A stretch of 64,000 nucleotides of DNA from Bog-473 sp963721585 (GTDB lineage: Bacteria > Actinomycetota > Acidimicrobiia > Acidimicrobiales > RAAP-2). The position numbers and the translations under genes were made by a program. Below are positions 56,001 to 63,975 of this stretch, one piece after another (position 1 is the stretch's first letter; every line of letters starts with the position of its first letter). The notes beneath the pieces are model-generated. The model made no database searches and had not been told where the DNA came from. It saw only the letters and a program-made list of their open reading frames with translations. The DNA is taken from positions 1 through 64,000 of the forward strand of contig CAVRJN010000001.1 of NCBI GenBank assembly GCA_963721585.1, read 5' to 3'.

Positions 56001-59000
56001 CGATGGTCATGTTGGTGACCGCCACCCCGCCGAAGGTCAGCGTCGGTGCCACGCTGCTCGTGACGATGACCGTGCCGGGGACCCCGGCGGCCAGCACCCC
56101 GCCGCCGGCTCCGGCCCCCCCGTCGGCCGGGTCAGTTGAGTTGGCCTGGACCGTGCCGGCCCCGGCGGTGGTGCTGGCCGCGCTGACCCCGGTCCCGCCC
56201 ACATAGCCCGAGCCGCCCCCGCCCCCGCCCATGTCGTTGGTGCCGTTTCCATAGGCGCCACCGCCGCCCCCATACCAGCCACCGCCGCCCGAGCCGCCAT
56301 AGCCGTAGATGGCCTGAGTGCCGCCCAGGTACTGGGTGCCCGCCGATCCAGTAAAGGAGCCGGTGCCCCCGGCACCTCCCGCGCCCTGGGTGCCGCCCCC
56401 GCCCACCGACACCGGGGCCAACGAGTTGGAGCCAGCCACGCCGCTGGACCCACCGCCGGCACCGCCGGCCGCGTTGCCAGGAGCGGCATACATCGCGCCT
56501 CCGCCCCCGCCGCCGCCCGCGGTGAGCACGTCGACGCCACTGACGCGGATAGCCGAGCGGCCCCCGCCTTGACCGGTGTAGCCGCTCAGGTTGGGTCCGC
56601 CGCCGCCGTAGTCGGCGGGCACAGTGGGCCCCGAGGCGGCGCCCCCCGCTCCCACCATGACGGTGAGCACCTGGCCCGGGGTCACGGCGAGCGTGGCGGT
56701 GCTGTAGCCGCCCCCACCCCCCGGCGACGGGTATGGCCAGGAGCAGCAGCCACCCCCTCCGCTGCCGCCGCCGCCCCATTCCTTGACGGTCACCGAGGTC
56801 ACTCCGGACGGCACCGTGTAGGTCTGGTCGGCGCCGGTGTAGGCGAAGGTGACCGGCACAACGCCGGTGTAGAACCCCGTCCCGCTCACTGTGACCGCGG
56901 TGCCCCCCGCCGTGGGTCCCGAGGTCGGGGACACGCCGGTGATCGTCGGGGCGGGATAGACGTAGGTGAAGCCATTGGCCAGGGTGAAGGTCTGGGTGTC
57001 GGGGTTGGTCACCGTCACCCCGACCGGGCCGACGGTGTGGGCGGGCACCACCACGCTGAGGGAGGTGGCGCTGACCCAGGTGACCGAGGTGGCGGCCACG
57101 GCGCCGAACGACACGGTGGGGGTGGCCTGGAAGGCGGTCCCGGTGATGACCACCGAGCTGCCCCCGGTGTTCAATGCGCTGTTGGGGGTCACCGAGGTGA
57201 CGCTCGGCGGCGCCATGTAGGTGTAGCCACTCGAAAGAGTGGCGCTCTGGCCGTCGGGGTTGGTCTCGATGACCGCCACCGCTCCTCCGGCCAGATCGGC
57301 CGGGGTGGTGGCGGTGATCGTGGTCGAGTTGACGACGGTGACGTTGGTGGCTGCCACCCCACCGAAGGTCACCGGAGGGCCGCTGTAGACGGTACTGCCG
57401 CCGAGGGTGATGCTGACCGTGCCGGCGGCTCCGGCGGCTTGCGCCGCCCCCCCCGCCCCGGCCCCGCCGTCGACCGGGTCACTCGCGTTGGCCTGCACGG
57501 CCCCGGCACCGGCGGTCGTCGTGGCCGCGCTGACCCCGGCCCCGGCGACATAGCCCGAGCCACCCCCGCCGCCGCCCAGGTCTTTGGTGTTGCTGGTGCT
57601 GGCGGTGCCGCCCCCGCCCCCATACCACCCACCGCCGCCCGAGCCGCCGTAGCCATAGCTGACCTGACTGCCGCCGAGATACTGCACGCCCGCGGATCCG
57701 ACATAGACCGTCCCGGTGCCGCCCGCTCCCCCCGCGCTCTGGGTGCCGCCCCCGCCGCCGGACGCCGCCGCCGCCGTGTCGCTGCCGGCCACACCGGCGG
57801 ACCCACCACCGGCACCACCGGTCGCGTCGTTGCCGGCGACTACCATCGCGCCACCGCCCCCGCCGCCCCCGGCGGTGAGCAGGTCGATGCCCCCAACGCG
57901 GACGGCCGAGCGGCCACCACCCTGACCGGTGTAGTCGCCCTTGCTGGGCCCGCCCCCGCCGTAGTCCGCGGCGACAGTCGGGCCCGAGGCGGCGCCCCCC
58001 GCCCCGACCATAACGGTGAGGACCTCGCCGGGGGTGACCGCCAGGACACCGGTGGTGTAGCCGGCCCCGCCGCCCGGCGACGGATACGAATAGCCACCGC
58101 CACCGCCACTGCCGCCCCCGCCCCATTCCTTGACGGTCACAGAGGTCACCCCGGCCGGCACCGTCCAGGTCTGGTTGGCACCGGTGTAGGTGAAGGCGGC
58201 CGGTGCAGGGTTGGAGTAGAACCCGGTCCCGCTCAGCGTGACCGCCGCCCCCCCCGCTGTCGGGCCCGAGGCCGGAGCCACTGCGGTCAGGGTCGGGGGC
58301 GGGCCGGTGTAGGTGAAGGTCACATTGTCGAGCGCCACGGGAGTCGTGGCAGTGGCGGCATGGAGGAAGGCCCTGAAGTACAGGCTGCCGGTCCCGACCT
58401 GGGCCCCGAAGGTGCCGGCGTTGGTATTGACGGTTGCGGCGGAATCAGACTGGGCGTAGCCGGTGGCAGTCACCCATGCTGTCCCACTCCACCAGTACCA
58501 GGCGGTGCCGTTCGTTGAGAGTTGGTACTGGACGGTTCCCTGGTTCGTGGCGTCGAGGGTCTGCGCGAAGCCCGACAGGGTGGTGAAGGGCACTCCAGTG
58601 GTGTTGGTGACATACGGGTTGTCAGTGGCGTAGGTGCCCGCATTGTCTTTGAGCGAGACGACGCCACCGACAATCTGGATCTCGGCCGCGTTGGACAGGG
58701 TGTAGGACGTTGCCGGGGTGAAGTTCCACGAGATGGTGGGGTCGATGGTCACCGGGTAGTGGGCTCCAGCGGCCTGGGCCGGATCCGAAGGCATGACGGA
58801 GACGCTGAAGCCGCTCACCGTCTTGGTGACGCCGTAGCGGTAGGCCACGGGGTGCCCGTCCGCGTCCGTGGCCGTCATGGGTTGGAGGTAGAAGATGTCC
58901 CGCCCACCTGCCGCCTGTGCCACCAGGCCCCCCTGGGCATCGGCGGTGAGCCGGGTCCCAGGCGCTGTGCTCAGTCCAAAACCGAGGTCGCTGACGGCCT

Positions 59001-59571
59001 TGGCCAGGGTGATCGTCTCGTTGACCGAACTCGGGTGTGCCACGTATCGCAATGTCACCCCGTCAATGATCTGGGCGTAGGTGACCGTCCCGCCGTCGAC
59101 AGTGGGGATGGTCGGATGGCTGTCCAACACGGTGACTGCCACCTTGGAGCCCGTCGGCACCAAGTCGAGCGACACCACCGGCTTGGCCGCTCCGGCCGAA
59201 CGGTTGAACACCACGCCGACGCCCTCATCCAGGGTCGCCGACAGATTCTGCGCCGACGTGCGCAACGGCACCGCCTTGCCAACGAGCTGGCGGAGCGGGA
59301 CCGCGGCACTCGCTCGGGCAAAGTTGAAGTCCTTTCGCTGCACGCTGGGATGCACTGCGACGGGATGGCGCACAGCACCGCTATCGGTGGCGGGACCGTG
59401 GTGGACCGTCAGGACAGCCGTCACACCGGCGACGCCCACCACGATCAGGAGAACGAGCAACGATCGCGGTCGGCGAAGCTGACGTGACACGCGCCGGAAG
59501 CGTTCAGCGAACTGCGACCGTCCTCGAGGGCGGGAAGGGCGCGCATGGAGGGCATGGTGATTCGCCGTCAC
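53026..59571 (-). CDS. Giant surface protein, N-terminal fragment (IPT/TIG with nested Gly-rich domains)
   Basis: 2,181 residues from GTG 59571, 2 bp after the upstream stop. A basic 36-residue N-region precedes a hydrophobic helix (37-56), a long-adhesin-type signal or anchor. Residues about 75-300 resemble the part found ahead of Rhs/SpvB-type shells (ADAQGGLVAQAAGGRDIFYL; YPVTIDPTISWNF). After about 415 there are IPT/TIG domains (VAPASGPTAGGAAVTLSGTG; FGGVAATNVTVVNSTTITAT). Four are interrupted between the TGF strand and VTFGG by a Gly-rich domain of about 230 residues (VTSVTVKEWGGGGSGGGG, TVMVGAGGAASGP, GGSGGGGWYGGGGG). The four alternate as A-B-A-B; the two A copies are identical. The frame ends after STYGFFAEA by a frameshift, not a natural terminus. 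Confidence 0.8.
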   Translation of the reverse strand: MTANHHALHARPSRPRGRSQFAERFRRVSRQLRRPRSLLVLLIVVGVAGVTAVLTVHHGPATDSGAVRHPVAVHPSVQRKDFNFARASAAVPLRQLVGKAVPLRTSAQNLSATLDEGVGVVFNRSAGAAKPVVSLDLVPTGSKVAVTVLDSHPTIPTVDGGTVTYAQIIDGVTLRYVAHPSSVNETITLAKAVSDLGFGLSTAPGTRLTADAQGGLVAQAAGGRDIFYLQPMTATDADGHPVAYRYGVTKTVSGFSVSVMPSDPAQAAGAHYPVTIDPTISWNFTPATSYTLSNAAEIQIVGGVVSLKDNAGTYATDNPYVTNTTGVPFTTLSGFAQTLDATNQGTVQYQLSTNGTAWYWWSGTAWVTATGYAQSDSAATVNTNAGTFGAQVGTGSLYFRAFLHAATATTPVALDNVTFTYTGPPPTLTAVAPASGPTAGGAAVTLSGTGFYSNPAPAAFTYTGANQTWTVPAGVTSVTVKEWGGGGSGGGGGYSYPSPGGGAGYTTGVLAVTPGEVLTVMVGAGGAASGPTVAADYGGGGPSKGDYTGQGGGRSAVRVGGIDLLTAGGGGGGGAMVVAGNDATGGAGGGSAGVAGSDTAAAASGGGGGTQSAGGAGGTGTVYVGSAGVQYLGGSQVSYGYGGSGGGGWYGGGGGTASTSNTKDLGGGGGGSGYVAGAGVSAATTTAGAGAVQANASDPVDGGAGAGGAAQAAGAAGTVSITLGGSTVYSGPPVTFGGVAATNVTVVNSTTITATTPADLAGGAVAVIETNPDGQSATLSSGYTYMAPPSVTSVTPNSALNTGGSSVVITGTAFQATPTVSFGAVAATSVTWVSATSLSVVVPAHTVGPVGVTVTNPDTQTFTLANGFTYVYPAPTITGVSPTSGPTAGGTAVTVSGTGFYTGVVPVTFAYTGADQTYTVPSGVTSVTVKEWGGGGSGGGGCCSWPYPSPGGGGGYSTATLAVTPGQVLTVMVGAGGAASGPTVPADYGGGGPNLSGYTGQGGGRSAIRVSGVDVLTAGGGGGGGAMYAAPGNAAGGAGGGSSGVAGSNSLAPVSVGGGGTQGAGGAGGTGSFTGSAGTQYLGGTQAIYGYGGSGGGGWYGGGGGAYGNGTNDMGGGGGGSGYVGGTGVSAASTTAGAGTVQANSTDPADGGAGAGGGVLAAGVPGTVIVTSSVAPTLTFGGVAVTNMTIVNSTTITATVPAHAAGGAVAVTETNPDTQSATLANGYTYVAPPSVTSVTPNTAVITGGSSVVITGTGFQATPTVSIGGVAATSVTWVNATTLDVVVPAHSVGPVGVTVTNPDTQTFSLAGAFTYTGPPPTLTAVAPASGPTAGGAAVTLSGTGFYSNPAPAAFTYTGANQTWTVPAGVTSVTVKEWGGGGSGGGGGYSYPSPGGGAGYTTGVLAVTPGEVLTVMVGAGGAASGPTVAADYGGGGPSKGDYTGQGGGRSAVRVGGIDLLTAGGGGGGGAMVVAGNDATGGAGGGSAGVAGSDTAAAASGGGGGTQSAGGAGGTGTVYVGSAGVQYLGGSQVSYGYGGSGGGGWYGGGGGTASTSNTKDLGGGGGGSGYVAGAGVSAATTTAGAGAVQANASDPVDGGAGAGGAAQAAGAAGTVSITLGGSTVYSGPPVTFGGVAATNVTVVNSTTITATTPADLAGGAVAVIETNPDGQSATLSSGYTYMAPPSVTSVTPNSALNTGGSSVVITGTAFQATPTVSFGAVAATSVTWVSATSLSVVVPAHTVGPVGVTVTNPDTQTFTLANGFTYVYPAPTITGVSPTSGPTAGGTAVTVSGTGFYTGVVPVTFAYTGADQTYTVPSGVTSVTVKEWGGGGSGGGPGYLYPSSGGGGGYSTATLAVTPGQVLTVMVGAGGAASGPTVPADYGGGGPNLSGYTGQGGGRSAIRVSGVDVLTAGGGGGGGTMYHTGNNAAGGAGGGAGGVAGTDSLAAAAGGGGGTQGAGGAGGTGAYVGSAGTQYLGGTQASGWGGSGGGGWYGGGGGGDSTSQTYDFGGGGGGSGYVGGAGVSAATTTAGTGAVQANAADPADGGAGAGGAVLAAGAPGTVIVTSSVAPTLTFGGVAVTNMTIVNSSTITAKAPADPAGGAVAVTETNPDGQSATLANGYAYVPSKYVITTPSLNQRETQPGAMTVVAESNSGTPVALPTDTVLSLSSTSTYGFFAEACSRAR
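54073..55640. repeat. 1,568-bp direct repeat, copy 1
   Basis: Matches 56752-58319 at an offset of 2,679 bp; the flanking bases differ (G/C on the left, C/T on the right). It encodes the A-type IPT with nested Gly-rich domain and the following two IPT domains. The copies look identical over their full length where compared. Confidence 0.85.
56752..58319. repeat. 1,568-bp direct repeat, copy 2
   Basis: Partner of 54073-55640. The 1.1 kb between the copies (55641-56751) is a B-type unit that is itself similar, with some differences, to about 53365-54072, so the whole locus is a two-fold repeat with a period of about 2.68 kb (893 codons). Confidence 0.85.
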
Positions 59572-59573
59572 GG

Positions 59574-60821
59574 CTACTCCGTGTCGTCCGGAGTGTGCTC
59601 CGGATCAGACGCCTTGGTTGCGAGGCCTCTCGAGATCTCGTGGCGCAATGAATTGATCGTGTCATTGGAGCGTTCGAGCATTTCAGCCGATGCGGCCAGC
59701 GCAACCTGGGCGCCCCTCATCCCGTCCTCCATGTTGGAGAGCCGCCTGGCCTGCTCGGACAGCTTCTGAGCTTGTTCGCGCCGGAAGCGCTTTCCGGCCA
59801 CGGTGTTCATGAACAAGGACTCGGAGTCCGCATCCGACGAGGCCTCTTCTTCCTCCAACAGGGACCCTCCGTCCCAGCGTGATTCAGGCTCGGTCTGGGT
59901 GCGTTGAACCGATCGGTGTCGTAGCTCGGAGTCGGATGCCATGTCGGACGGGAGTGAGGCGGCCTCCGGGCGTGCCCACTCTCGCCGGGTGCGCCGCTCC
60001 CTACGCCCAAAAGCATCCGTCGAATCGGGGGGTCCTGTAGGAAGCTCTGGTCGCTCCGACTCGCGCCGAGTCCGCCACAAGGACAAAACCCCTGTGTCTG
60101 TGTGGTGGACCACATGCATTGGGTGGGACTGCGACATCTGTCCCGTCGACCTGCGACGGGCGCGACGCCAAAGCCAGACACCACCGCCGAGGAGTGCCAG
60201 CACGACAAGTGGGAACCCGATCTTCCACTGCCAGCTGAGGATGGAGATCTGGCTCTGTCCGGATGCGTCGACGACGACGAAAGGCACCTTGGCACTGGTG
60301 ATCGTCTGGTGCTGTCCGGAGGCGTAAGAGGCTTGGGCGTCGAATTGACCAGGGACGATCTGCACCTCTGGCACGAAGACCCAGCCCCCGTCGCTGCCAC
60401 TCGTCACCGAACCATCGATGCGGCCATTCGGTTGGTGCACGATGTTGTGCCGCGCTGTGTCGGCATCGACGATGTTCACCGACACGACCACACCGGGGGG
60501 AGCAGTGCCGCTGATCTGAAGCTGTGTACCTACGACGGTGTCATCGGGACGAGGTTCGTCGATCGCCACCGCAGTCGACGAGGATGGAGCACCGTTGCCG
60601 GTGCCAACGGGCGAGGTGGTTGTGGTTGTGGTTGTGGTTGTGGTTGGTGCCAGAAGGCCTGACTGGGCTAAGCCAACACTGCCTGCGGTGACGGCTCTCG
60701 CGACGGATGCCGCGCCAGAAGGCGTCGTACCGATTCCTACGATTCCGAACGTCGAGAGGCCCGCAACGATGACGGCCATCGCTAATGCAAGGGATGTGCT
60801 GATCCGGGACAGCCGAGACAT
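59574..60821 (-). CDS. Membrane-anchored protein with external beta domain and cytoplasmic coiled coil, first gene of giant operon
   Basis: 415 residues from ATG 60821; the frame is open to 61079 and the ribosome site is poor, so the start is not certain. Signal/anchor helix (ISTSLALAMAVIVAGLSTFG), an Ala-rich stretch and poly-Thr linker, then an Ig-like domain (PDDTVVGTQLQISGTAPPGVVV to YASGQHQTITSAKVPFVVV), a second helix (WKIGFPLVVLALLGGGVWLW, about 225-245), then a 170-residue charged cytoplasmic region ending in a coiled coil (FRREQAQKLSEQARRLSNME, then ALAASAEMLERSNDTINSLR). This topology fits an inner-membrane platform linking inside to outside. It is 2 bp from the giant gene. Family not recognised. 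Confidence 0.7.
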   Translation of the reverse strand: MSRLSRISTSLALAMAVIVAGLSTFGIVGIGTTPSGAASVARAVTAGSVGLAQSGLLAPTTTTTTTTTTSPVGTGNGAPSSSTAVAIDEPRPDDTVVGTQLQISGTAPPGVVVSVNIVDADTARHNIVHQPNGRIDGSVTSGSDGGWVFVPEVQIVPGQFDAQASYASGQHQTITSAKVPFVVVDASGQSQISILSWQWKIGFPLVVLALLGGGVWLWRRARRRSTGQMSQSHPMHVVHHTDTGVLSLWRTRRESERPELPTGPPDSTDAFGRRERRTRREWARPEAASLPSDMASDSELRHRSVQRTQTEPESRWDGGSLLEEEEASSDADSESLFMNTVAGKRFRREQAQKLSEQARRLSNMEDGMRGAQVALAASAEMLERSNDTINSLRHEISRGLATKASDPEHTPDDTE

Positions 60822-60850
60822 CGGGGCTGGTCTGCTCGGCTCGGCCACAC

Positions 60851-60867
60851 CGAATTGGGGTAATTCG
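60851..60867. promoter_or_regulatory. Short perfect inverted repeat upstream of the giant operon
   Basis: CGAATT (60851-60856) and AATTCG (60862-60867) flank a 5-bp spacer, 30-46 bases before the ATG at 60821 of the first operon gene. It could be an operator for the 27-kb operon. No adjacent -10 element is convincing. Confidence 0.3.
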
Positions 60868-61687
60868 GCGTGTCGTCGATTCAGTAGAGCGTGGTCGACG
60901 ATCACGGTCGGAGGCCCGCGTTTAACGGTAAAGGGCCGCTTCGCTGCTTTCCAGGTGCGGATTACGGGCGGAGCACGACCGTCGCGGATCCGAATCGGGC
61001 CGCTCGATGAGCCGAACCGACACTTCGGCCGGCAGGATCCGATCGGCTTGAAGAACGGGGTCGATTTCAGGCACCTCACGTCCGGCCCTCGATCTGCACG
61101 GCAGACAGATGCATCGTCGACGAGCCGACGTGGGAACTCGTGTGCATATCTACTCGGAGGTGAGTGATTGCAATGTCCGGAGCGAGACCGACGAATCGAC
61201 AGCAGACCGGGTTCATGACAGCGTCAGCAGCGCGGCTGGTCCATTCGACGCCGGGCGGTCGTTCCTGCTTGTTGGACGTCCGAAACTGCTCGTGATGTCC
61301 GACATCTCGGTCGGGTAGGAAAGCGGACGCACCCTCCACCAGCTCCTCGCCATCGTGCTGGTCGATGATTACTCGGGGCGCGAGTTCAGGATGTCTTCTC
61401 CCCAGGAGATCACTGACTGCGACTACCGGGACATCGAACACATGTCATCCTTGGTTTAGGCGAGCCACCGGAATGATGTCGCACCTCTACTCCTATATCG
61501 GCACCCGCGCGAGCAAACCTGAGCCTTTCGCCTCCCAAACCGGCAAGCACATCGTGCCTCTCACGGTCTCATTTCGCATGCTGAGCTTGGTTCTGGGCGC
61601 TGGCAATGCGCCTGAAGACTCAGATACAACGCCAACTGATGCGTCGTGCTCTGCTAAGTCGTCGCGTGTGGGGAACTTCAGATCGGG
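60868..61687. other. 820-bp region without a recognised gene
   Basis: Between the first gene of the giant operon and the 3' end of the EAL-DICT gene. A 121-codon minus-strand frame (61076-61441, beginning MFDVPVVAVSDLLGRRHPEL) is the longest, but it has no ribosome site or recognised family. The operon promoter should lie in this region. No tRNA, riboswitch fold or clear terminator is evident. Confidence 0.45.
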
Positions 61688-62995
61688 CTAGACCTGACGT
61701 ACCATTCTGGCGGATTCAACCGAGTTCGCCCTGCTTGGCTGGAGATTGATGGCCTCGGCCGGGCTTGGGAAGCCGCTGGCGTAGGTCACGCGCTCAAGGA
61801 GACTCCGAGCTGCTGCCAGCACCGTCTCGTGATCGTGAGTGAGCGTGAATGCAAAACGTCGATCTCGATCTGGGCCAGAGTCACCAAGATCTCGGGCAAT
61901 GAGCGCTCCCGCATAGTGGTTACCGACTACGGCCACTACCCATTCACCCCGGAGAACATCGTTGGGCGCAAGCGACACCCCGCGGACTCCTTGCGTTGGT
62001 GTGAGTGCAAGATCCACCCCGAGGGCGGCCACCAGTGGGCAGCGATCGGCCAGTCGGGTATAGCGATGTGCGGTACCGCCGGTGAAGTACCGGGCTTCTT
62101 GAAAGCATGCCAGCACAATCGGCGCCGTCTCGAGGGCCAGCCCCTGGTGCTCGAGATGCTGGGAGATCCCCGACAGCAGGCCTTTTGGTGACACCCGGAC
62201 TGCGGACGGACGAACGAGACTGAACGGGCTAGCGGCTATCGGCCTCAGTGGCTGGCGAAGCCCGAGGGCGTGGCCCGGTGGAGAGAGGTCAGCAAGTGGC
62301 CCAGGCTGCGAGAAGTACCAGCCTTGGCCGACAGTGGCGCCCAAGGCCAGCGCCTGCTGGAGATGAGTCTTGCTCTCGATGCCCTCGGCGAGGACCGTGG
62401 CTCCTGTGCGTTCGACGTACGCTGCGACTGTCGTGTAGATGGACGCCTGTTCCACGTTCGGCCACTGCTGCACGAGTGAAACATCCAGCTTGATGACATC
62501 TGGTGCAACAAAGGGAAGCAGCACGAGGGAGTCCGGCACTGCACCAACGTCGTCGAGAGCGATCGCACAGCCGGATTCCCTCAGTTGGTTGACCGCCCGC
62601 AGGAGCTCGGCAGGGCGCTGCAGTAACGAGCGTTCGGTGATCTCCACCACCACCCCGGTCTGACCAGCAGCTCGAGCCAGGAGTCGGGTGGCAGTATCCG
62701 GTCCAAGTACGGAAGGTTCGAGATTGACGAAGAGGTCGAACTGGCGAGGCAGTCCGTGAGCGATTGCGTCGTCAATGGCGGCATTCCGACATGCTTCGTC
62801 AAGTTCGGCGAGGCGTCCGTCTCGGGTTGCCCACAGGAATGCCGCTTCGGGCAAGATGCCCAAATCCGGCCACCGGGCGAGAGCTTCAGCGGCAACCTCC
62901 TCCCCGTTTGCCAGATCGACGATTGGTTGATAGACGGGCTGGAGATAGTGCCGGTCAAGTAGATCGTCGAAGGTTATTGTCAATGCTTCGGACAC
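61688..62995 (-). CDS. EAL-DICT cyclic-di-GMP phosphodiesterase-type protein
   Basis: 435 residues from GTG 62995 with GAAGGGA upstream. The EAL domain (about 10-245) has EAL at 37-39, NLEPSVL near 91, VVEITERSLL, IALDDVGAV, VIKLD and LAEGIES, so most metal and substrate residues are present. Loop 6, normally DFGTGYSS, is changed to DVGAVPDSL, so activity may be reduced. A DICT sensory domain follows (about 265-385: LEHQGLALETAPIVLACFQE, YTRLADRCPLVAALGVDL, RGEWVVAVVGNHYAGALIAR). It probably degrades or senses cyclic-di-GMP. Location just upstream of a giant adhesin operon suggests control of surface attachment (inference). Confidence 0.88.
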   Translation of the reverse strand: MSEALTITFDDLLDRHYLQPVYQPIVDLANGEEVAAEALARWPDLGILPEAAFLWATRDGRLAELDEACRNAAIDDAIAHGLPRQFDLFVNLEPSVLGPDTATRLLARAAGQTGVVVEITERSLLQRPAELLRAVNQLRESGCAIALDDVGAVPDSLVLLPFVAPDVIKLDVSLVQQWPNVEQASIYTTVAAYVERTGATVLAEGIESKTHLQQALALGATVGQGWYFSQPGPLADLSPPGHALGLRQPLRPIAASPFSLVRPSAVRVSPKGLLSGISQHLEHQGLALETAPIVLACFQEARYFTGGTAHRYTRLADRCPLVAALGVDLALTPTQGVRGVSLAPNDVLRGEWVVAVVGNHYAGALIARDLGDSGPDRDRRFAFTLTHDHETVLAAARSLLERVTYASGFPSPAEAINLQPSRANSVESARMVRQV

Positions 62996-63344
62996 GAGTT
63001 CCCTTCGAATGGCCTGCCTTTGCCGACGGCTCTAGTCGGGCGCGACTCAGGCCACCCTTGTCACATCGACAGAACAAGCCGTGAACTGTAGGTATGGGGT
63101 TACTGGCAGCACTCAAGCGCAGTGTCATGGTGCAGCGCCGACGAGTATCTCCTAGCGCTCTCACTTGGCGATTCGAGCGGGCGAGGTGAACGGACAAAGC
63201 GATGACGGGCCGCTCATGGTGAGGGCAAGCTCTTACTAGGTCACGCGTCTTCGACAGCTGATGACCCGGGCCATGGACCGGCATATCGGGAACACCCAGT
63301 CTCATCGACGCGACGCGATAGGAGAGCCAGATCCATGGTGCCGG
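62996..63344. other. Region between EAL gene and IS110 relic
   Basis: About 350 bp. A minus-strand frame runs from the transposase relic through here (62955-63491), but only its first part resembles a transposase. The EAL promoter should lie here. Nothing else is supported. Confidence 0.4.
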
Positions 63345-63975
63345 GAACAAGGAGCGAGTCAGATAGCGGTAGACCTCGCGGGCGAGGTAGCGCTTGTGCA
63401 TACGGATGGCTTCACGCGCGGAGCGATCGTCTTTGACGCGGCGCTCCATGTAGGCCTGGGTCCTTGGATCGGAAGCGAGCGTGGAGATCACGGTGTGCCA
63501 GAGCGTCGGCTTGGCGGTCGCCTCCGCGATCTAGCGCTTATCTATAGCTAGACGGTGGCGCGTTATCTTGCCCGAGAAGGACCTCGAGCGGTGAGACCCG
63601 CACAGATGGGCCCGGCGGCCTCTGAACGCAGGCGTTCTGGGTTGTCGCCAGCGGCGACGAGCAGCGCGGCCGCCGGCGTCGATGCCCACGCCATAGACGG
63701 CGAGCAACTCGGGCGCGGCGTCTTGAACCAGTGGGCCCATCATGGCGTCGAACTCGGCGATCTCGGCTTCGAGATCGCCGACGCGGTGGGTCAACGAAGA
63801 CAGCGCTGCAGGTCAGAAGATCCGAATATCCCTTCGGATCAGCTCGAAACGACTGAGTGCCGAGAAGCCCACCGACCTCGCCCAAGACAGCGGCCACGTG
63901 GATCTCCCCATAGGTGTCGATGCCGCCGGTGACAGAACGCGTGGCTTCTACGATGGGCAGGGCATCCGTTCCTTT
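63345..63975 (-). pseudogene. Degraded IS110-family transposase
   Basis: Three pieces in different frames, in transposase order on minus: N-terminal ATRSVTGGIDTYGEIHVAAV with LGEVGGLLGTQSFRADPKGY (about 63960-63800), middle VGDLEAEIAEFDAMMGPLVQ then PELLAVYGVGIDAG (about 63795-63660), and C-terminal DPRTQAYMERRVKDDRSARE then KRYLAREVYRYLT (about 63480-63350). The first Asp motif (GGIDTY) resembles the DEDD-type IS110 start. Large internal parts are missing and several frameshifts and stops are present. Inactive. It marks the right side of the accessory region as an old insertion site. Confidence 0.8.

Larger units (their letters stand above)
42619..59571 (-). other. Reconstructed single giant gene, about 5,650 residues, split by two compensating frameshifts
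   Basis: Three consecutive open frames (53026-59571, 52016-52999 and the frame ending at 42619) read as one protein. The first and third are in the same phase; the middle 1 kb is shifted. At about 53035-53045 the repeat sequence continues across a one-base loss (STYGFFAEA to LLESPLTEWDYNTVIMPAGQ). At about 52013-52018 it continues across a one-base gain (FSASGNFAA to DSALQIALTIPAGATGADFS). Both junctions fall inside a repeat whose pattern is intact on each side. The gene begins 2 bp after the upstream gene and ends 2 bp before the next. Domain order: membrane-anchor signal, Rhs/teneurin-like N-terminal part, four IPT domains with nested Gly-rich domains, about 24 beta-sandwich repeats, FN3-like domain, duplicated C-terminal domain. 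Confidence 0.72.

Noticed and set aside
42619..58319. Regular repeats as a CRISPR array
   Set aside because: Repeat units are hundreds of bases, in frame and protein-coding, with no short constant repeats and unique spacers and no cas genes.
60822..61080. Cyclic-di-GMP riboswitch upstream of the giant operon
   Set aside because: I looked for the conserved core of the GEMM-I type and did not find it; a fold search would be needed to exclude variants.
61076..61441. 121-codon minus ORF as a gene
   Set aside because: No ribosome site, no recognised family, and it lies in a region with little coding character.
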